From contig NZ_AP025739.1 in assembly GCF_003574315.2 (NCBI RefSeq), forward strand, positions 5,332,001-5,396,000: a stretch of 64,000 bases of DNA, given 5' to 3'. Shown here one piece after another: positions 53,529-63,261 of the stretch. Numbering within the stretch: the stretch's first letter is position 1; each line of letters opens with the position of its first letter. The notes beneath the pieces were generated by a model. The model was given only the letters and a program-made list of their open reading frames with translations. It did no database searches and was not told the origin of the DNA. The DNA is from Capsulimonas corticalis (GTDB taxonomy: Bacteria > Armatimonadota > Armatimonadia > Armatimonadales > Capsulimonadaceae). The position numbers and the translations under genes are program-made.

Positions 53529-53582
53529 AAAGTCAATCTACCGTATCTTTTTGTCTAATTTGCAATGGCGTTGATGGGCCGA

Positions 53583-54692
53583 TCAATGCAGGGATTCGCC
53601 GGGATTCTCGGGGACGCCCGGATCGTCCAGGACCTGCACGGCGGTCGCATCGCCAATGTCTTTCCAGTCCTGAAGAACCCAGACCACCTTCTTATCGGGC
53701 GTCACCTCGATGAGCTGCGGGCCTTGTCCGCCTTTGCCGCGTGATGTAAAGATCGTGTTTCCGTTCGCCAGCCGAGTGCAGCTCTGCGGCGCGGAGGTGA
53801 ATTGGTATTGCGCCGGCAGATCGGCGCTGCAACTGAACTCCCAAACCGTGGCGCCTTTGGGGTCGACTTCGCGCGTCAGGGCGTCCTTCTCATCCGTGAT
53901 CAAAGTATTGCCGTTCTTGAGACGAAGCGCGGCCCACGGCGAGTTGATCTTGTAGGTCCAGATCTCCTTGAAGTCTTTGTCGTATTCCACGACTTGATTT
54001 CTAGTCAGAAAGGAGACGAGGTAAGTTCCCTGAGCGGTCACACGGGCGCGGCGGAACTGTCCGTGGATACCGCTGGGATCCCCCGCCTCGAAACCGGGGA
54101 TTTCGTGGTTGACCTCAACAGCCCCCGTCTTGATGTTGACGACCATCAGTTTGGGCGGCAGGCCGTTCACCACGAACATGACCTTGTCCAGCCCAATGGG
54201 CTGGCAGGTATGGACCTCGGTATGATCGAGGCCACCGGGGGTCTTGAAGTCATAGCGCCAGATCACCTTCTTGGCGGGAGTGATTTCGGCGACGTATTTC
54301 ATACGGGTGAAGAGAATGTTGCCGTTGGAAAGCATCCAGACATCGTCGTACTCCGGCCCTTTGCCGGTGGCGTATGTCCAGATCGGCTTGCCGTCCTTAA
54401 CGAGGAACATCGTGTTGCAGTTCTCGCCGACATAGAGCATTGGATGCTGCGCCAGGCCCTTGCCGGGCAAGTCCGGCGGCGCGACGGCGGCCGGGTTCCC
54501 GAAGGGGGCGGCCTCTTCGTCCGACCCCATCGCCGGCACATCGGGGGCAGTGAATTTGTCCAGCGCCGCCATACACGGCGTCGCGGGAGCGGCAGCCGCA
54601 TGGCGGCCACGCGCCTGCGCCGCAATGCCGCTCATTGTAGAAAAGCCGATCATCGAAAATGCAGCCCATTGTGCGATGGATTTAGTATTCAT
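53583..54692 (-). CDS. Secreted beta-propeller protein (arylsulfotransferase/PQQ-like repeats)
   Basis: 369 residues from ATG 54692 with AGAGGAAGC upstream; signal peptide to about GIAAQARG. Repeats carry LSNGNILFTR, LKNGNTLITD and LANGNTIFTSRG, each before a KKVIWRYD/KGATVWEF/KKVVWVLQDW strand: the propeller-blade pattern of arylsulfotransferase-like and PQQ-like proteins. No catalytic His/Arg set for sulfotransfer can be confirmed. It is probably a binding or structural component of the pectin operon. Confidence 0.6.
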   Translation of the reverse strand: MNTKSIAQWAAFSMIGFSTMSGIAAQARGRHAAAAPATPCMAALDKFTAPDVPAMGSDEEAAPFGNPAAVAPPDLPGKGLAQHPMLYVGENCNTMFLVKDGKPIWTYATGKGPEYDDVWMLSNGNILFTRMKYVAEITPAKKVIWRYDFKTPGGLDHTEVHTCQPIGLDKVMFVVNGLPPKLMVVNIKTGAVEVNHEIPGFEAGDPSGIHGQFRRARVTAQGTYLVSFLTRNQVVEYDKDFKEIWTYKINSPWAALRLKNGNTLITDEKDALTREVDPKGATVWEFSCSADLPAQYQFTSAPQSCTRLANGNTIFTSRGKGGQGPQLIEVTPDKKVVWVLQDWKDIGDATAVQVLDDPGVPENPGESLH

Positions 54693-54732
54693 GGTTTCGC
54701 TTCCTCTTAACAATCAGACTCGCAAGCATCGT

Positions 54733-56802
54733 CTAACGCGCTTCCCCTCCGGCGAGAACGCGCGGAGTATAATCCACCGTGGCCGTTTTTGGTCCGCGCG
54801 GTGGGAACGGCAGGAACGTCAGCACGGCGCTGACGCTTTGTTTTGGCGCCAGCGCGGGGAAATTGTGGTAGAACACGCCAGCCTGCCCGGAAGCGCTGGT
54901 CGCGCCGTTGCCGCTCCCACTTTCCAGTGTTAGCCTCACTCCCGCGCTCAGACTGTCCAGCGCCAGCGAAACGGGACTGGGGAGAGTCGCCGCGCCGACA
55001 TTGGTGAGCGTGACGGTCTGGGTCATGCGCCCGGTGGCTTTGTCCACTTTTATCTTGCCGCGCTTGATTTTGACGTCCGCCGTGACATCTATTCCCAGGG
55101 CCGGGGATTTCACGCCGTAAACGAGAATGCTGCCCGCCGTCGCCACATAGACGCGCCCGTTGGTGATAGTCGGCGGGTTGAACTTCATAAAATTTCGGTA
55201 AACGACGCCGTCAATGGTCGGGGCGGTGTCGCCGCTGCTGTAAAGCTCCTCCAGCGTCGCGGCGTCATAAGCGTGCAGACGCATCCGTCCCGGGTCCGCA
55301 TGGTCCCTCATGTTTAGGCCGGTCGGATAGTAGGACTCGGTCACCCAGACGACGCCATTGTCGGCGCCGTCGGCCGAAACGCTGGGGGTGGCTCCCGGGA
55401 ATCCGAAGCGTAATGACGTGTTGGAAACGGTCTGCGATTCTTCCAGACGCCCATTCGCAATTGGGACGCGCTTGAGATACTCGCCGGTTCGCAGATAGTA
55501 GACCGCCCCATGGAAGTATGCGGGGACGCTGTACAGGCCGTACCATTGCTTGCTGGTGTTCCCATCGCCGTCGGCGGGCACTTCGATCTCCTGCACGACT
55601 TTGTTCGCGGCGGCGTCGAATCCGCCGAGCGCATCACGGTCCACGAGGGAGAGCATCCCCACCTTGCCGCCGGAGAACATCAGATGACGATGCTTGGCGC
55701 TCCCGACATCGTCGGGCAGCAGCAGCATTCCGCTCGTGCCCAAATCGGCGTCTCCCCGGTCCAGGCCCACATGGTTGAACGGGCAAAAGTAGTCTTTGAC
55801 GTTGAGCGTTTCGCCGTTCAATTTCAGGAAGCACTCGCCCCAGTTCCCCGTCGGAGCGTCGAAGACGCCGTTGCCGGTGCTGACATAGACGTTCCCGGCG
55901 GTGTCGATGGACGGTGAACCGCCGCTCTGCCAAATGCCCGCGCCGAACTGGGCCACGCTCGGCGAATCGTTGAGCGCCGCACGGACAGCGCCGGTCCTGG
56001 CGTCGCAGGCGATCACCCAGCCATGATACGGCCCCTTATCCTGATGGGAGGCCCACGCGATATAGACCTTGCCGGCGTTCAAAACCAGGCCGCAGCGCTG
56101 ATTCTCCAGGTCCGGACGAAATGTGATCGGACCGGTGTCCGGCCGCCCTTCCGTCCCTGTGGATGTCGCCGTGATCTCCACGGGAAAGCCGGGCGCGAAC
56201 TTATTCGCGCCGGTCGCGCAGTCGAGCGCATACAGACGCTGGTGATAATCGGACGGCGTTAAGCCGCCGTTTTCCATCGTCAAGACCACGACATAAAGCG
56301 TCCCGGTCGCCGGGTCGATTACGGGCGTGCCGGTGACGCCAATCTCCGGCTGCAAGTCGGAGTTGCCAAAGAAAGGCTGGCGCGTCTGCCCATCCACAAA
56401 ATCCGTTCGCTTCCAAAGCGTCTCCCCGGAGTCGGCGTCGAAAGCGTAGACGCTGTCATGCTCGGTGGCGACAAAAAGGACATTACGCCGGCGCCCATCC
56501 GGCAGCGGCGTCCCGGCCAGATACAAAGGCTGTGCGTAGATTTGCGCGCCGCTGAGGTTATGGGGGATATTTGGTCCGACGCCTGCGTCCACGGGAATGC
56601 GAAACAGCAGGCCAAACCGGCCGGCGCGCAGAAGGGCCGGAGTCAGCAATTTCTCCTGTAGATTCTGACCGGTGTTGGCGCAATCGTTGTGCGACTTCAA
56701 GACATCGGCGGTCTGTGCCGACGCCAGGCGATTGGTCAAAGCCGGGAACGCCGCGAGAAGGACGCCCAGAAGCGGTAACATTTTCTTCAATCGGTGAAAC
56801 AT
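54733..56802 (-). CDS. Secreted PQQ-like beta-propeller protein with C-terminal immunoglobulin-like domain
   Basis: 689 residues, signal peptide LLGVLLAAFPAL...ASAQ. Propeller repeats of the PQQ/quinoprotein type: VLFVATEHDSVYAFDADSGETLWKR (two halves, ~residue 105), LYVVVLTMENGG, GNVYVSTGNGVF and GRVYVATAGSILVYG. The last ~110 residues (MTQTVTLTNVGAATLPSPV) look like a CARDB/Ig-like domain. No quinone-binding residues can be assigned, so dehydrogenase activity is unproven. Its start codon is 6 bases after a tiny prepilin-like ORF. First large gene of the pectin operon. Confidence 0.65.
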   Translation of the reverse strand: MFHRLKKMLPLLGVLLAAFPALTNRLASAQTADVLKSHNDCANTGQNLQEKLLTPALLRAGRFGLLFRIPVDAGVGPNIPHNLSGAQIYAQPLYLAGTPLPDGRRRNVLFVATEHDSVYAFDADSGETLWKRTDFVDGQTRQPFFGNSDLQPEIGVTGTPVIDPATGTLYVVVLTMENGGLTPSDYHQRLYALDCATGANKFAPGFPVEITATSTGTEGRPDTGPITFRPDLENQRCGLVLNAGKVYIAWASHQDKGPYHGWVIACDARTGAVRAALNDSPSVAQFGAGIWQSGGSPSIDTAGNVYVSTGNGVFDAPTGNWGECFLKLNGETLNVKDYFCPFNHVGLDRGDADLGTSGMLLLPDDVGSAKHRHLMFSGGKVGMLSLVDRDALGGFDAAANKVVQEIEVPADGDGNTSKQWYGLYSVPAYFHGAVYYLRTGEYLKRVPIANGRLEESQTVSNTSLRFGFPGATPSVSADGADNGVVWVTESYYPTGLNMRDHADPGRMRLHAYDAATLEELYSSGDTAPTIDGVVYRNFMKFNPPTITNGRVYVATAGSILVYGVKSPALGIDVTADVKIKRGKIKVDKATGRMTQTVTLTNVGAATLPSPVSLALDSLSAGVRLTLESGSGNGATSASGQAGVFYHNFPALAPKQSVSAVLTFLPFPPRGPKTATVDYTPRVLAGGEAR

Positions 56803-56808
56803 AGGTGT

Positions 56809-57003
56809 CTATGGAGCGACGCCGCAGGGCGGGGAGCCGGTAAAGCCGCTCATACTCTCGTGATCGTGCGCTGCCGCGAAAACGGGGAAGAGGATCGCCA
56901 TATGAATAGCGATGATAGCGATAACAATGAGCAAATCACTCAACATCAAACGCGATGCCGAGTAGAATGATGCACGAAGTCGTCTCTTCTCCTGAGAAGC
57001 CAT
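56809..57003 (-). CDS. Very short, degenerate prepilin-like peptide at the head of the pectin operon
   Basis: 64 residues from ATG 57003 (MASQEKRRLRASFYSASR) with GGAGGA about 11 bases upstream; it starts after the promoter at 57077-57105, so longer starts are excluded. LMLSDLLIVIAIIAIHMAI and LFPVFAAAHDHE parallel [16 protein letters not shown] and [12 protein letters not shown] of the DUF1559 prepilins, but Glu+5 has become Asp and the protein stops shortly after. Stop codon to the next start is 6 bases. Remnant or coupled membrane leader peptide; see the twin at 41222-41443. Confidence 0.45.
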   Translation of the reverse strand: MASQEKRRLRASFYSASRLMLSDLLIVIAIIAIHMAILFPVFAAAHDHESMSGFTGSPPCGVAP

Positions 57004-57068
57004 ACTTGGCCCATCCTCCGGGAATGCTTGCCGCGTCCTCCGATGGCCGAGCTCATCGCGCCAAGAAT

Positions 57069-57161
57069 GTACCGGTAGTGTAACATGATCTGGACCCATT
57101 GTCAATAGTACTTCATATTATTATGGTACAAAGTTTTGGAGCACTGAAATTTGGTACACAG
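57069..57161 (-). promoter_or_regulatory. Promoter and operator sites of the pectin operon
   Basis: Minus strand TTGACA (57100-57105) and TACACT (57077-57082), 17-base spacer. TGTACCGGTA (57069-57078) overlaps the expected start. Upstream are two direct copies of the 12-bp site, TATGGTACAAAG (57122-57133) and TTTGGTACACAG (57150-57161), 28 bases apart. The same site occurs twice beyond the other end of the regulator gene (58565-58576, 58623-58634), which supports binding by the GntR/LacI hybrid. Confidence 0.72.
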
Positions 57162-57222
57162 ATGCCAAAATCTGCATAATTCTGGCTTCTTTCTCCCATA
57201 TGTTCGTCTCACGCCGTGTCAG

Positions 57223-58479
57223 TCATCCATTGGCGGCTTGGGAGCGATTGAGATCAATCTCGGCGCTCTCTCGAACGATCAGATCCGCCGGGAGGCCAAC
57301 AGATACGATGGTGGCGCGCCGGTCCCGGATACGGCGCATCAGCAAATCTACGGCCTGGATTCCGATCTCCTCGTATGGCTGCGCCAGCGTCGTCAGGCCG
57401 ACGCCGTTGGGGAGGGCCGGGACGATATCGTCGACTCCCGTGAGCGCCACATCTCCCGGAATCGAAAGCCCGAGATGCTCCAATCGCTCCGCCACGGCCA
57501 CCGCCAGATAGTCGCTGACGCAGACCGCCGCTGTCGGGCGCTGGTCTTTCGGCAGGCGAAAGAGGGCGTCGAAGAGTGTCCAGGAGCGCTCGCCTTTGTA
57601 AGGCGGGATATTCAGGATCATCTCCGTCACCTCCGGATCGCCGGCGCCGCGCACCGCATCCACGTACCCCTGCGTGCGGTTCTGGACCGTCTGGATCGGC
57701 TCGAAGCGCGTCATGAAGGCGATCCGGCGATGTCCCCGCGCCAGCAGGTATTCGACCACTGTGACCATGGCGCCGTGATTCTCCAGTCCCATGAAGTCGA
57801 CATCGACCCCGGGCATATTCCGGTCGAGCAGGACGAGCGGGACGCTGCGGCTGACTTCGCGCGCCAAATCGTGGTTGTGACGATACGCATATGGATAAAA
57901 CAGCGCCCCGCCGAACCCCTGGTCCCGAATATAGCGCAGGTGTTCGGCCTCGCGCGCCGCGTTCTCCTCATCCGATCCGATGTGCTTCCCTCCGATGTCG
58001 AGAAACACCGCATGGCGCCCAAGCTGCATCAATGCCTGGTTCATGCCCCAGAAGATCCGCTGCTGCGCGGTGCCGGCGTGCTCCAGCGGCCCGCCGCCAT
58101 GCCACATGATCAGGGCGACGAGGTTAGACGCCGAGATCCGAGGAGGCGTTCTGCGGCTGACTTGCTCCGCTGGCGCGCTCCGCTTCTCATCCCTCGCCTT
58201 CTCGTCGCTCGTCTCCAGTGGCGCGGAGCCGACGGTCGGACGACATTTGGGCCGATGGGTGACGAGACCGTCGCGAACCAGATGTTCGATAGCGATCCGC
58301 ACTGATCGCCGGTGGACTCCCAGATCTGCGGCCAACGTCCGCTCCGTGGGCAGCGGTTCTCCTGCGACATAGACCCCCGACCGGATCCGGTCGGAGAGCA
58401 CGGCGGCGACGCGCTCCGACACCTGCCGCCGCGAAGCCTGACCGGCTTCATTCGGGAGCCCTGAGAGATGGAATGTCAT
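57223..58479 (-). CDS. GntR/LacI-hybrid regulator (AraR-type architecture)
   Basis: 418 residues. Residues ~15-85 are a GntR winged helix (GVYVAGEPLPTERTLAADLGVHRRSVRIAIEHL in two parts; DGLVTHRPKCRPTVG). A charged linker follows, then residues ~118-410 form a LacI-type sugar-binding domain (LVALIMWHGGGP, FGGALFYPYAYR, VPLVLLDRNMPGVDVDFMG, RGHRRIAFMTR, VCVSDYLAVAVAERL, IPGDVALTGVDDI). This is the domain order of AraR-like repressors. It lies directly upstream of, and in the same direction as, the pectin operon; the repeated GGTACA sites on both sides are its likely operators. Confidence 0.9.
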   Translation of the reverse strand: MTFHLSGLPNEAGQASRRQVSERVAAVLSDRIRSGVYVAGEPLPTERTLAADLGVHRRSVRIAIEHLVRDGLVTHRPKCRPTVGSAPLETSDEKARDEKRSAPAEQVSRRTPPRISASNLVALIMWHGGGPLEHAGTAQQRIFWGMNQALMQLGRHAVFLDIGGKHIGSDEENAAREAEHLRYIRDQGFGGALFYPYAYRHNHDLAREVSRSVPLVLLDRNMPGVDVDFMGLENHGAMVTVVEYLLARGHRRIAFMTRFEPIQTVQNRTQGYVDAVRGAGDPEVTEMILNIPPYKGERSWTLFDALFRLPKDQRPTAAVCVSDYLAVAVAERLEHLGLSIPGDVALTGVDDIVPALPNGVGLTTLAQPYEEIGIQAVDLLMRRIRDRRATIVSVGLPADLIVRESAEIDLNRSQAANG

Positions 58480-58564
58480 AGGTTTGGCTCGATCTGTAAC
58501 GATCTGTCTATCATACTGATGTGCGCGGGAGTAATACCATGATATCCCCCAAAAGTTTAGCCGT

Positions 58565-58634
58565 CATTGTACCATACCTCAAGGAGGAAAGGCTCAAAGC
58601 ATCCATCGCTCCCAAACGCCGTGATTGTACCAAA
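58565..58634. promoter_or_regulatory. Two further GGTACA-type operator sites
   Basis: CATTGTACCATA (58565-58576) and GATTGTACCAAA (58623-58634) are inverted copies of the TWTGGTACAAWG site before the pectin operon. They lie in the 321-base gap 58480-58800 between the regulator (-) and the xylanase (+) and could act on either. Nothing else but the xylanase promoter is seen in the gap. Confidence 0.65.
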
Positions 58635-58706
58635 ACGCAGAATCGCAGGATGGAGGGACACGGCCCGTTTCCTAAAATTCATACACCGTCTTATTGTGAG
58701 AGTTGA

Positions 58707-58735
58707 TTGACAGATAGCCTTAGATGAACTATAAT
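58707..58735 (+). promoter_or_regulatory. Consensus promoter of the xylanase gene
   Basis: Perfect TTGACA (58707-58712) and TATAAT (58730-58735), exactly 17 bases apart, 65 bases before the start codon. Confidence 0.85.
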
Positions 58736-58800
58736 TAGCCACTGATATACCGTTAACAATCTTAAAGCGCTCGAATATTGCGCGGCGGAATGAGGATGAT

Positions 58801-60288
58801 GTGAATAATCGTTCAGTTCATTATCGGAGATGGAAAACAGTTATGGGCGTCGCCGCTATCGCGATGATATTTGGATCGTCGCCCGAGGCGCCGGCGCAAT
58901 CGGGCTTTCCGGATAGCCTGCGTAAGTACTCAGACAACCATCATGTTCCCTTTCGGATCGGGACCGCCGTCACGCTGCAGGGCGGCCCGTCTTTGTACCC
59001 CGTCAACGGATATCTGCCCGGACTGCTGAGCGGCTCCGAGCGAGATCGCGTCTATCAAGCGCTAATCGCGCGCCAGTTCAATCAGGTCGAACCGGGAAAC
59101 GAGTTCAAGATGATGAGCCTCTGGACCGGCGGCGCGGCGCGCGTCAATGGCCGGTATGTCGCCAAAACCAATCTCAGCGATCCTTCCGGCCCCCTGATGT
59201 CCCTCTGCCGCTGGGCCGAGTCTCAGCCGGGCCGGCTCACGGTGCGCGGCCATTGCATGGTGTATAACCCGTCGTATACGCTTCCCACCTTTCCCAAGGA
59301 TCAGCCTCCGCTCTTTGTCGAAGACAAAGGCGATACTCGGACCCTGAGTTCTTCCTATCAGCCGCGCGATTTACGCGACATGCTCCAATCCTATGTCGAG
59401 CAAGTCGTGGACGCAACGATGGCGCAGAACGCGCAGTCGCGCATGCAATATGGCTACAAGGTTGTGGCGGCGTGGGACGTGACCAATGAAGTCGTCAGCG
59501 ATGACGACGCCGGCGCGGAATATCCCGGCGCCGGATTCGCTTACCGCTCCGGCGATCCCTGGTATCGCAACGGACCGCGCGCGGAAGGCGCGGGCGGCTA
59601 TGACTACATCGGCGATATCTATCGCTGGGCGTTCCAGCGAATGAAGAAGAACATCGGGACAACTCTTCAGGGCCGAAAGATTACCTCCGCCGATTCGTTC
59701 CTGTTATATTACAACGATTACAATCTGGAGTGGAGCGCGCCCAAAATGGCGCGCGTGCTGAACTTGATCCGCCGCATCCGCCACAGCGGCGGAAATGTCG
59801 ATGGGCTGGGCTTCCAGGCGCACACCGAGGCGGGCAAGCTCAACGCGTCCCAGTTTGCGACAAACATCAAAGCAGCGATCCAGGAAGGCTTGCGGTTCAG
59901 CATTACGGAGAACGACATCACCATCACGCCGCCAGCCACGGATGCGTCTCAGCCTTCCATCGCCCAGCAGGAACAGGCCCAGGGACGTGAATACGGCGCG
60001 ACTATGGGACTTTGCCTCAAATATCGAAAATCCTGCGATGCTTATCAGATCTGGGGCGCAACGGATGATGGTTCGTGGCTGCAAAACAAGGAAGCCACGC
60101 CCTTTACCCGCTGGATCTCCGACACTCGCATCGGCGCAACTCATAACATGTTCGGATATTGGCCCAAGATGGGGCAGTACGCGCCGCAAACGCTATTCAA
60201 CCCTAAAACCAACGATTTGGATCCGCATTCAGGGCACAATGTCAGCGACGCCTACGCTCAACTCTTAACCGCGCTCAAAGCTCCATAA
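58801..60288 (+). CDS. GH10 endo-1,4-beta-xylanase, secreted
   Basis: 495 residues, GTG start with GAGG upstream and a signal peptide (VMGVAAIAMIFGSSPEAPAQ). GH10 motifs: NQVEPGNEFKMMSLW (substrate-binding strand), RGHCMVYNPS (HxMVW-like), acid/base Glu in AWDVTNEVVSD (~230), GLGFQAH, and nucleophile Glu in FSITENDI (~371; TELD in most relatives). QIWGATDDGSW near the C-terminus replaces the usual TWG..D.SW. No binding module. It cleaves the xylan backbone outside the cell. Confidence 0.93.
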   Translation: MNNRSVHYRRWKTVMGVAAIAMIFGSSPEAPAQSGFPDSLRKYSDNHHVPFRIGTAVTLQGGPSLYPVNGYLPGLLSGSERDRVYQALIARQFNQVEPGNEFKMMSLWTGGAARVNGRYVAKTNLSDPSGPLMSLCRWAESQPGRLTVRGHCMVYNPSYTLPTFPKDQPPLFVEDKGDTRTLSSSYQPRDLRDMLQSYVEQVVDATMAQNAQSRMQYGYKVVAAWDVTNEVVSDDDAGAEYPGAGFAYRSGDPWYRNGPRAEGAGGYDYIGDIYRWAFQRMKKNIGTTLQGRKITSADSFLLYYNDYNLEWSAPKMARVLNLIRRIRHSGGNVDGLGFQAHTEAGKLNASQFATNIKAAIQEGLRFSITENDITITPPATDASQPSIAQQEQAQGREYGATMGLCLKYRKSCDAYQIWGATDDGSWLQNKEATPFTRWISDTRIGATHNMFGYWPKMGQYAPQTLFNPKTNDLDPHSGHNVSDAYAQLLTALKAP

Positions 60289-60307
60289 CAAGCCCCGAGA
60301 TCAAAAT

Positions 60308-60349
60308 AAAAGCCGCCTTGCAGATGATATCATCTGCAAGGCGGCTTTT
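60308..60349. terminator. Bidirectional terminator between xylanase and katG genes
   Basis: Perfect 21-bp dyad AAAAGCCGCCTTGCAGATGAT-type with A and T tracts at its ends, so it works on both strands. The stem half GCCGCCTTGCAGA is also found at 36670-36682. Confidence 0.88.
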
Positions 60350-60380
60350 TCGTCAAGGCCAATTTAGAACCGGGTCAAGC

Positions 60381-62660
<2,280 letters not shown>

Positions 62661-63101
62661 TCATGTAGATAAAGTCTCTTGCTGACATTGGGGACACAAA
62701 CCCCAAAAAATTACTTCCGCCTCCTGGATCACAAATCCATGATTAGCGGAAGGCTCCAGACAGGGAGCTGCGCCGACGGCGCAGTCCACGTCATTCGTCA
62801 GACCGCAAACGCGGCAGACAATGTGATGGTGGTTGTCCCCCACCCGCGCTTCATAGCGAGCCGGATGCCCCGACGGCTGGATGCGGCGAATGAGGCCAAC
62901 CTCCTCCAAAACGTGCAGATTGTCGTACACGGCCTGGGTAGAGAGAGCCCCAAGCCGCTTGCGGGCCGCGACCGCAATCGCCTCCGCATCCCGATGCGAT
63001 CCCTCACCCTGCACCGACATGAGCACGGCAAGACGCGGCGCCGTCACCCGCAGGCCGGCCCTGCGCAAGGAATCGTGAGTTGTGTTCTCGTCAGACGACA
63101 T
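62661..63101 (-). CDS. Fur-family regulator, PerR-like
   Basis: 146 residues from ATG 63101 ([20 protein letters not shown]). Winged helix with [25 protein letters not shown], metal-binding His cluster [12 protein letters not shown], and a second CxxC in WGLCPQCQQ, which together give a structural zinc site. Its location directly before katG suggests a peroxide-sensing (PerR/FurA) role rather than iron uptake control. Confidence 0.92.
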   Translation of the reverse strand: MSSDENTTHDSLRRAGLRVTAPRLAVLMSVQGEGSHRDAEAIAVAARKRLGALSTQAVYDNLHVLEEVGLIRRIQPSGHPARYEARVGDNHHHIVCRVCGLTNDVDCAVGAAPCLEPSANHGFVIQEAEVIFWGLCPQCQQETLST

Positions 63102-63108
63102 GATCGCT

Positions 63109-63137
63109 ATTGTAAACGATAATCTGGAATAAGTCAA
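63109..63137 (-). promoter_or_regulatory. Promoter of the fur-katG operon
   Basis: Minus strand TTGACT (63132-63137) and TACAAT (63109-63114), 17-base spacer, 8 bases before the start codon. The AT-rich spacer (ATTATCGTTTACAAT) has weak dyad symmetry and may hold the autoregulatory box. A very short or absent leader is expected. Confidence 0.65.
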
Positions 63138-63184
63138 GATTACGAATAATTAAGTTTTAACCAGGTGGTCATATTTTTTCGTCG

Positions 63185-63213
63185 TTGACAAGCGGCGAAA
63201 GGAGTGGTAAAAT
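63185..63213 (+). promoter_or_regulatory. Promoter of the right-end lacI gene
   Basis: TTGACA (63185-63190) and TAAAAT (63208-63213), 17-base spacer, directly abutting the operator palindrome. Confidence 0.7.
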
Positions 63214-63214
63214 C

Positions 63215-63244
63215 ACTCATCACTTAACTGGTTAAGTGATGAGT
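63215..63244. promoter_or_regulatory. LacI-type operator, 30-bp near-perfect palindrome
   Basis: Two 14-base arms (ACTCATCACTTAAC and its complement) around a TG centre, with no mismatch in the arms. It covers the expected transcription start and ends 17 bases before the regulator's ATG. Confidence 0.8.
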
Positions 63245-63261
63245 ACCGAGTGGGAAATGTC

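Noticed and set aside
53583-54692. Functional arylsulfate sulfotransferase
   Set aside because: The repeat pattern fits the fold, but catalytic His and Arg residues could not be placed, so only a propeller protein is called.
54733-56802. PQQ-dependent alcohol dehydrogenase
   Set aside because: Propeller repeats are present, but no quinone-binding or catalytic residues or haem motif could be identified, so only the fold is called.
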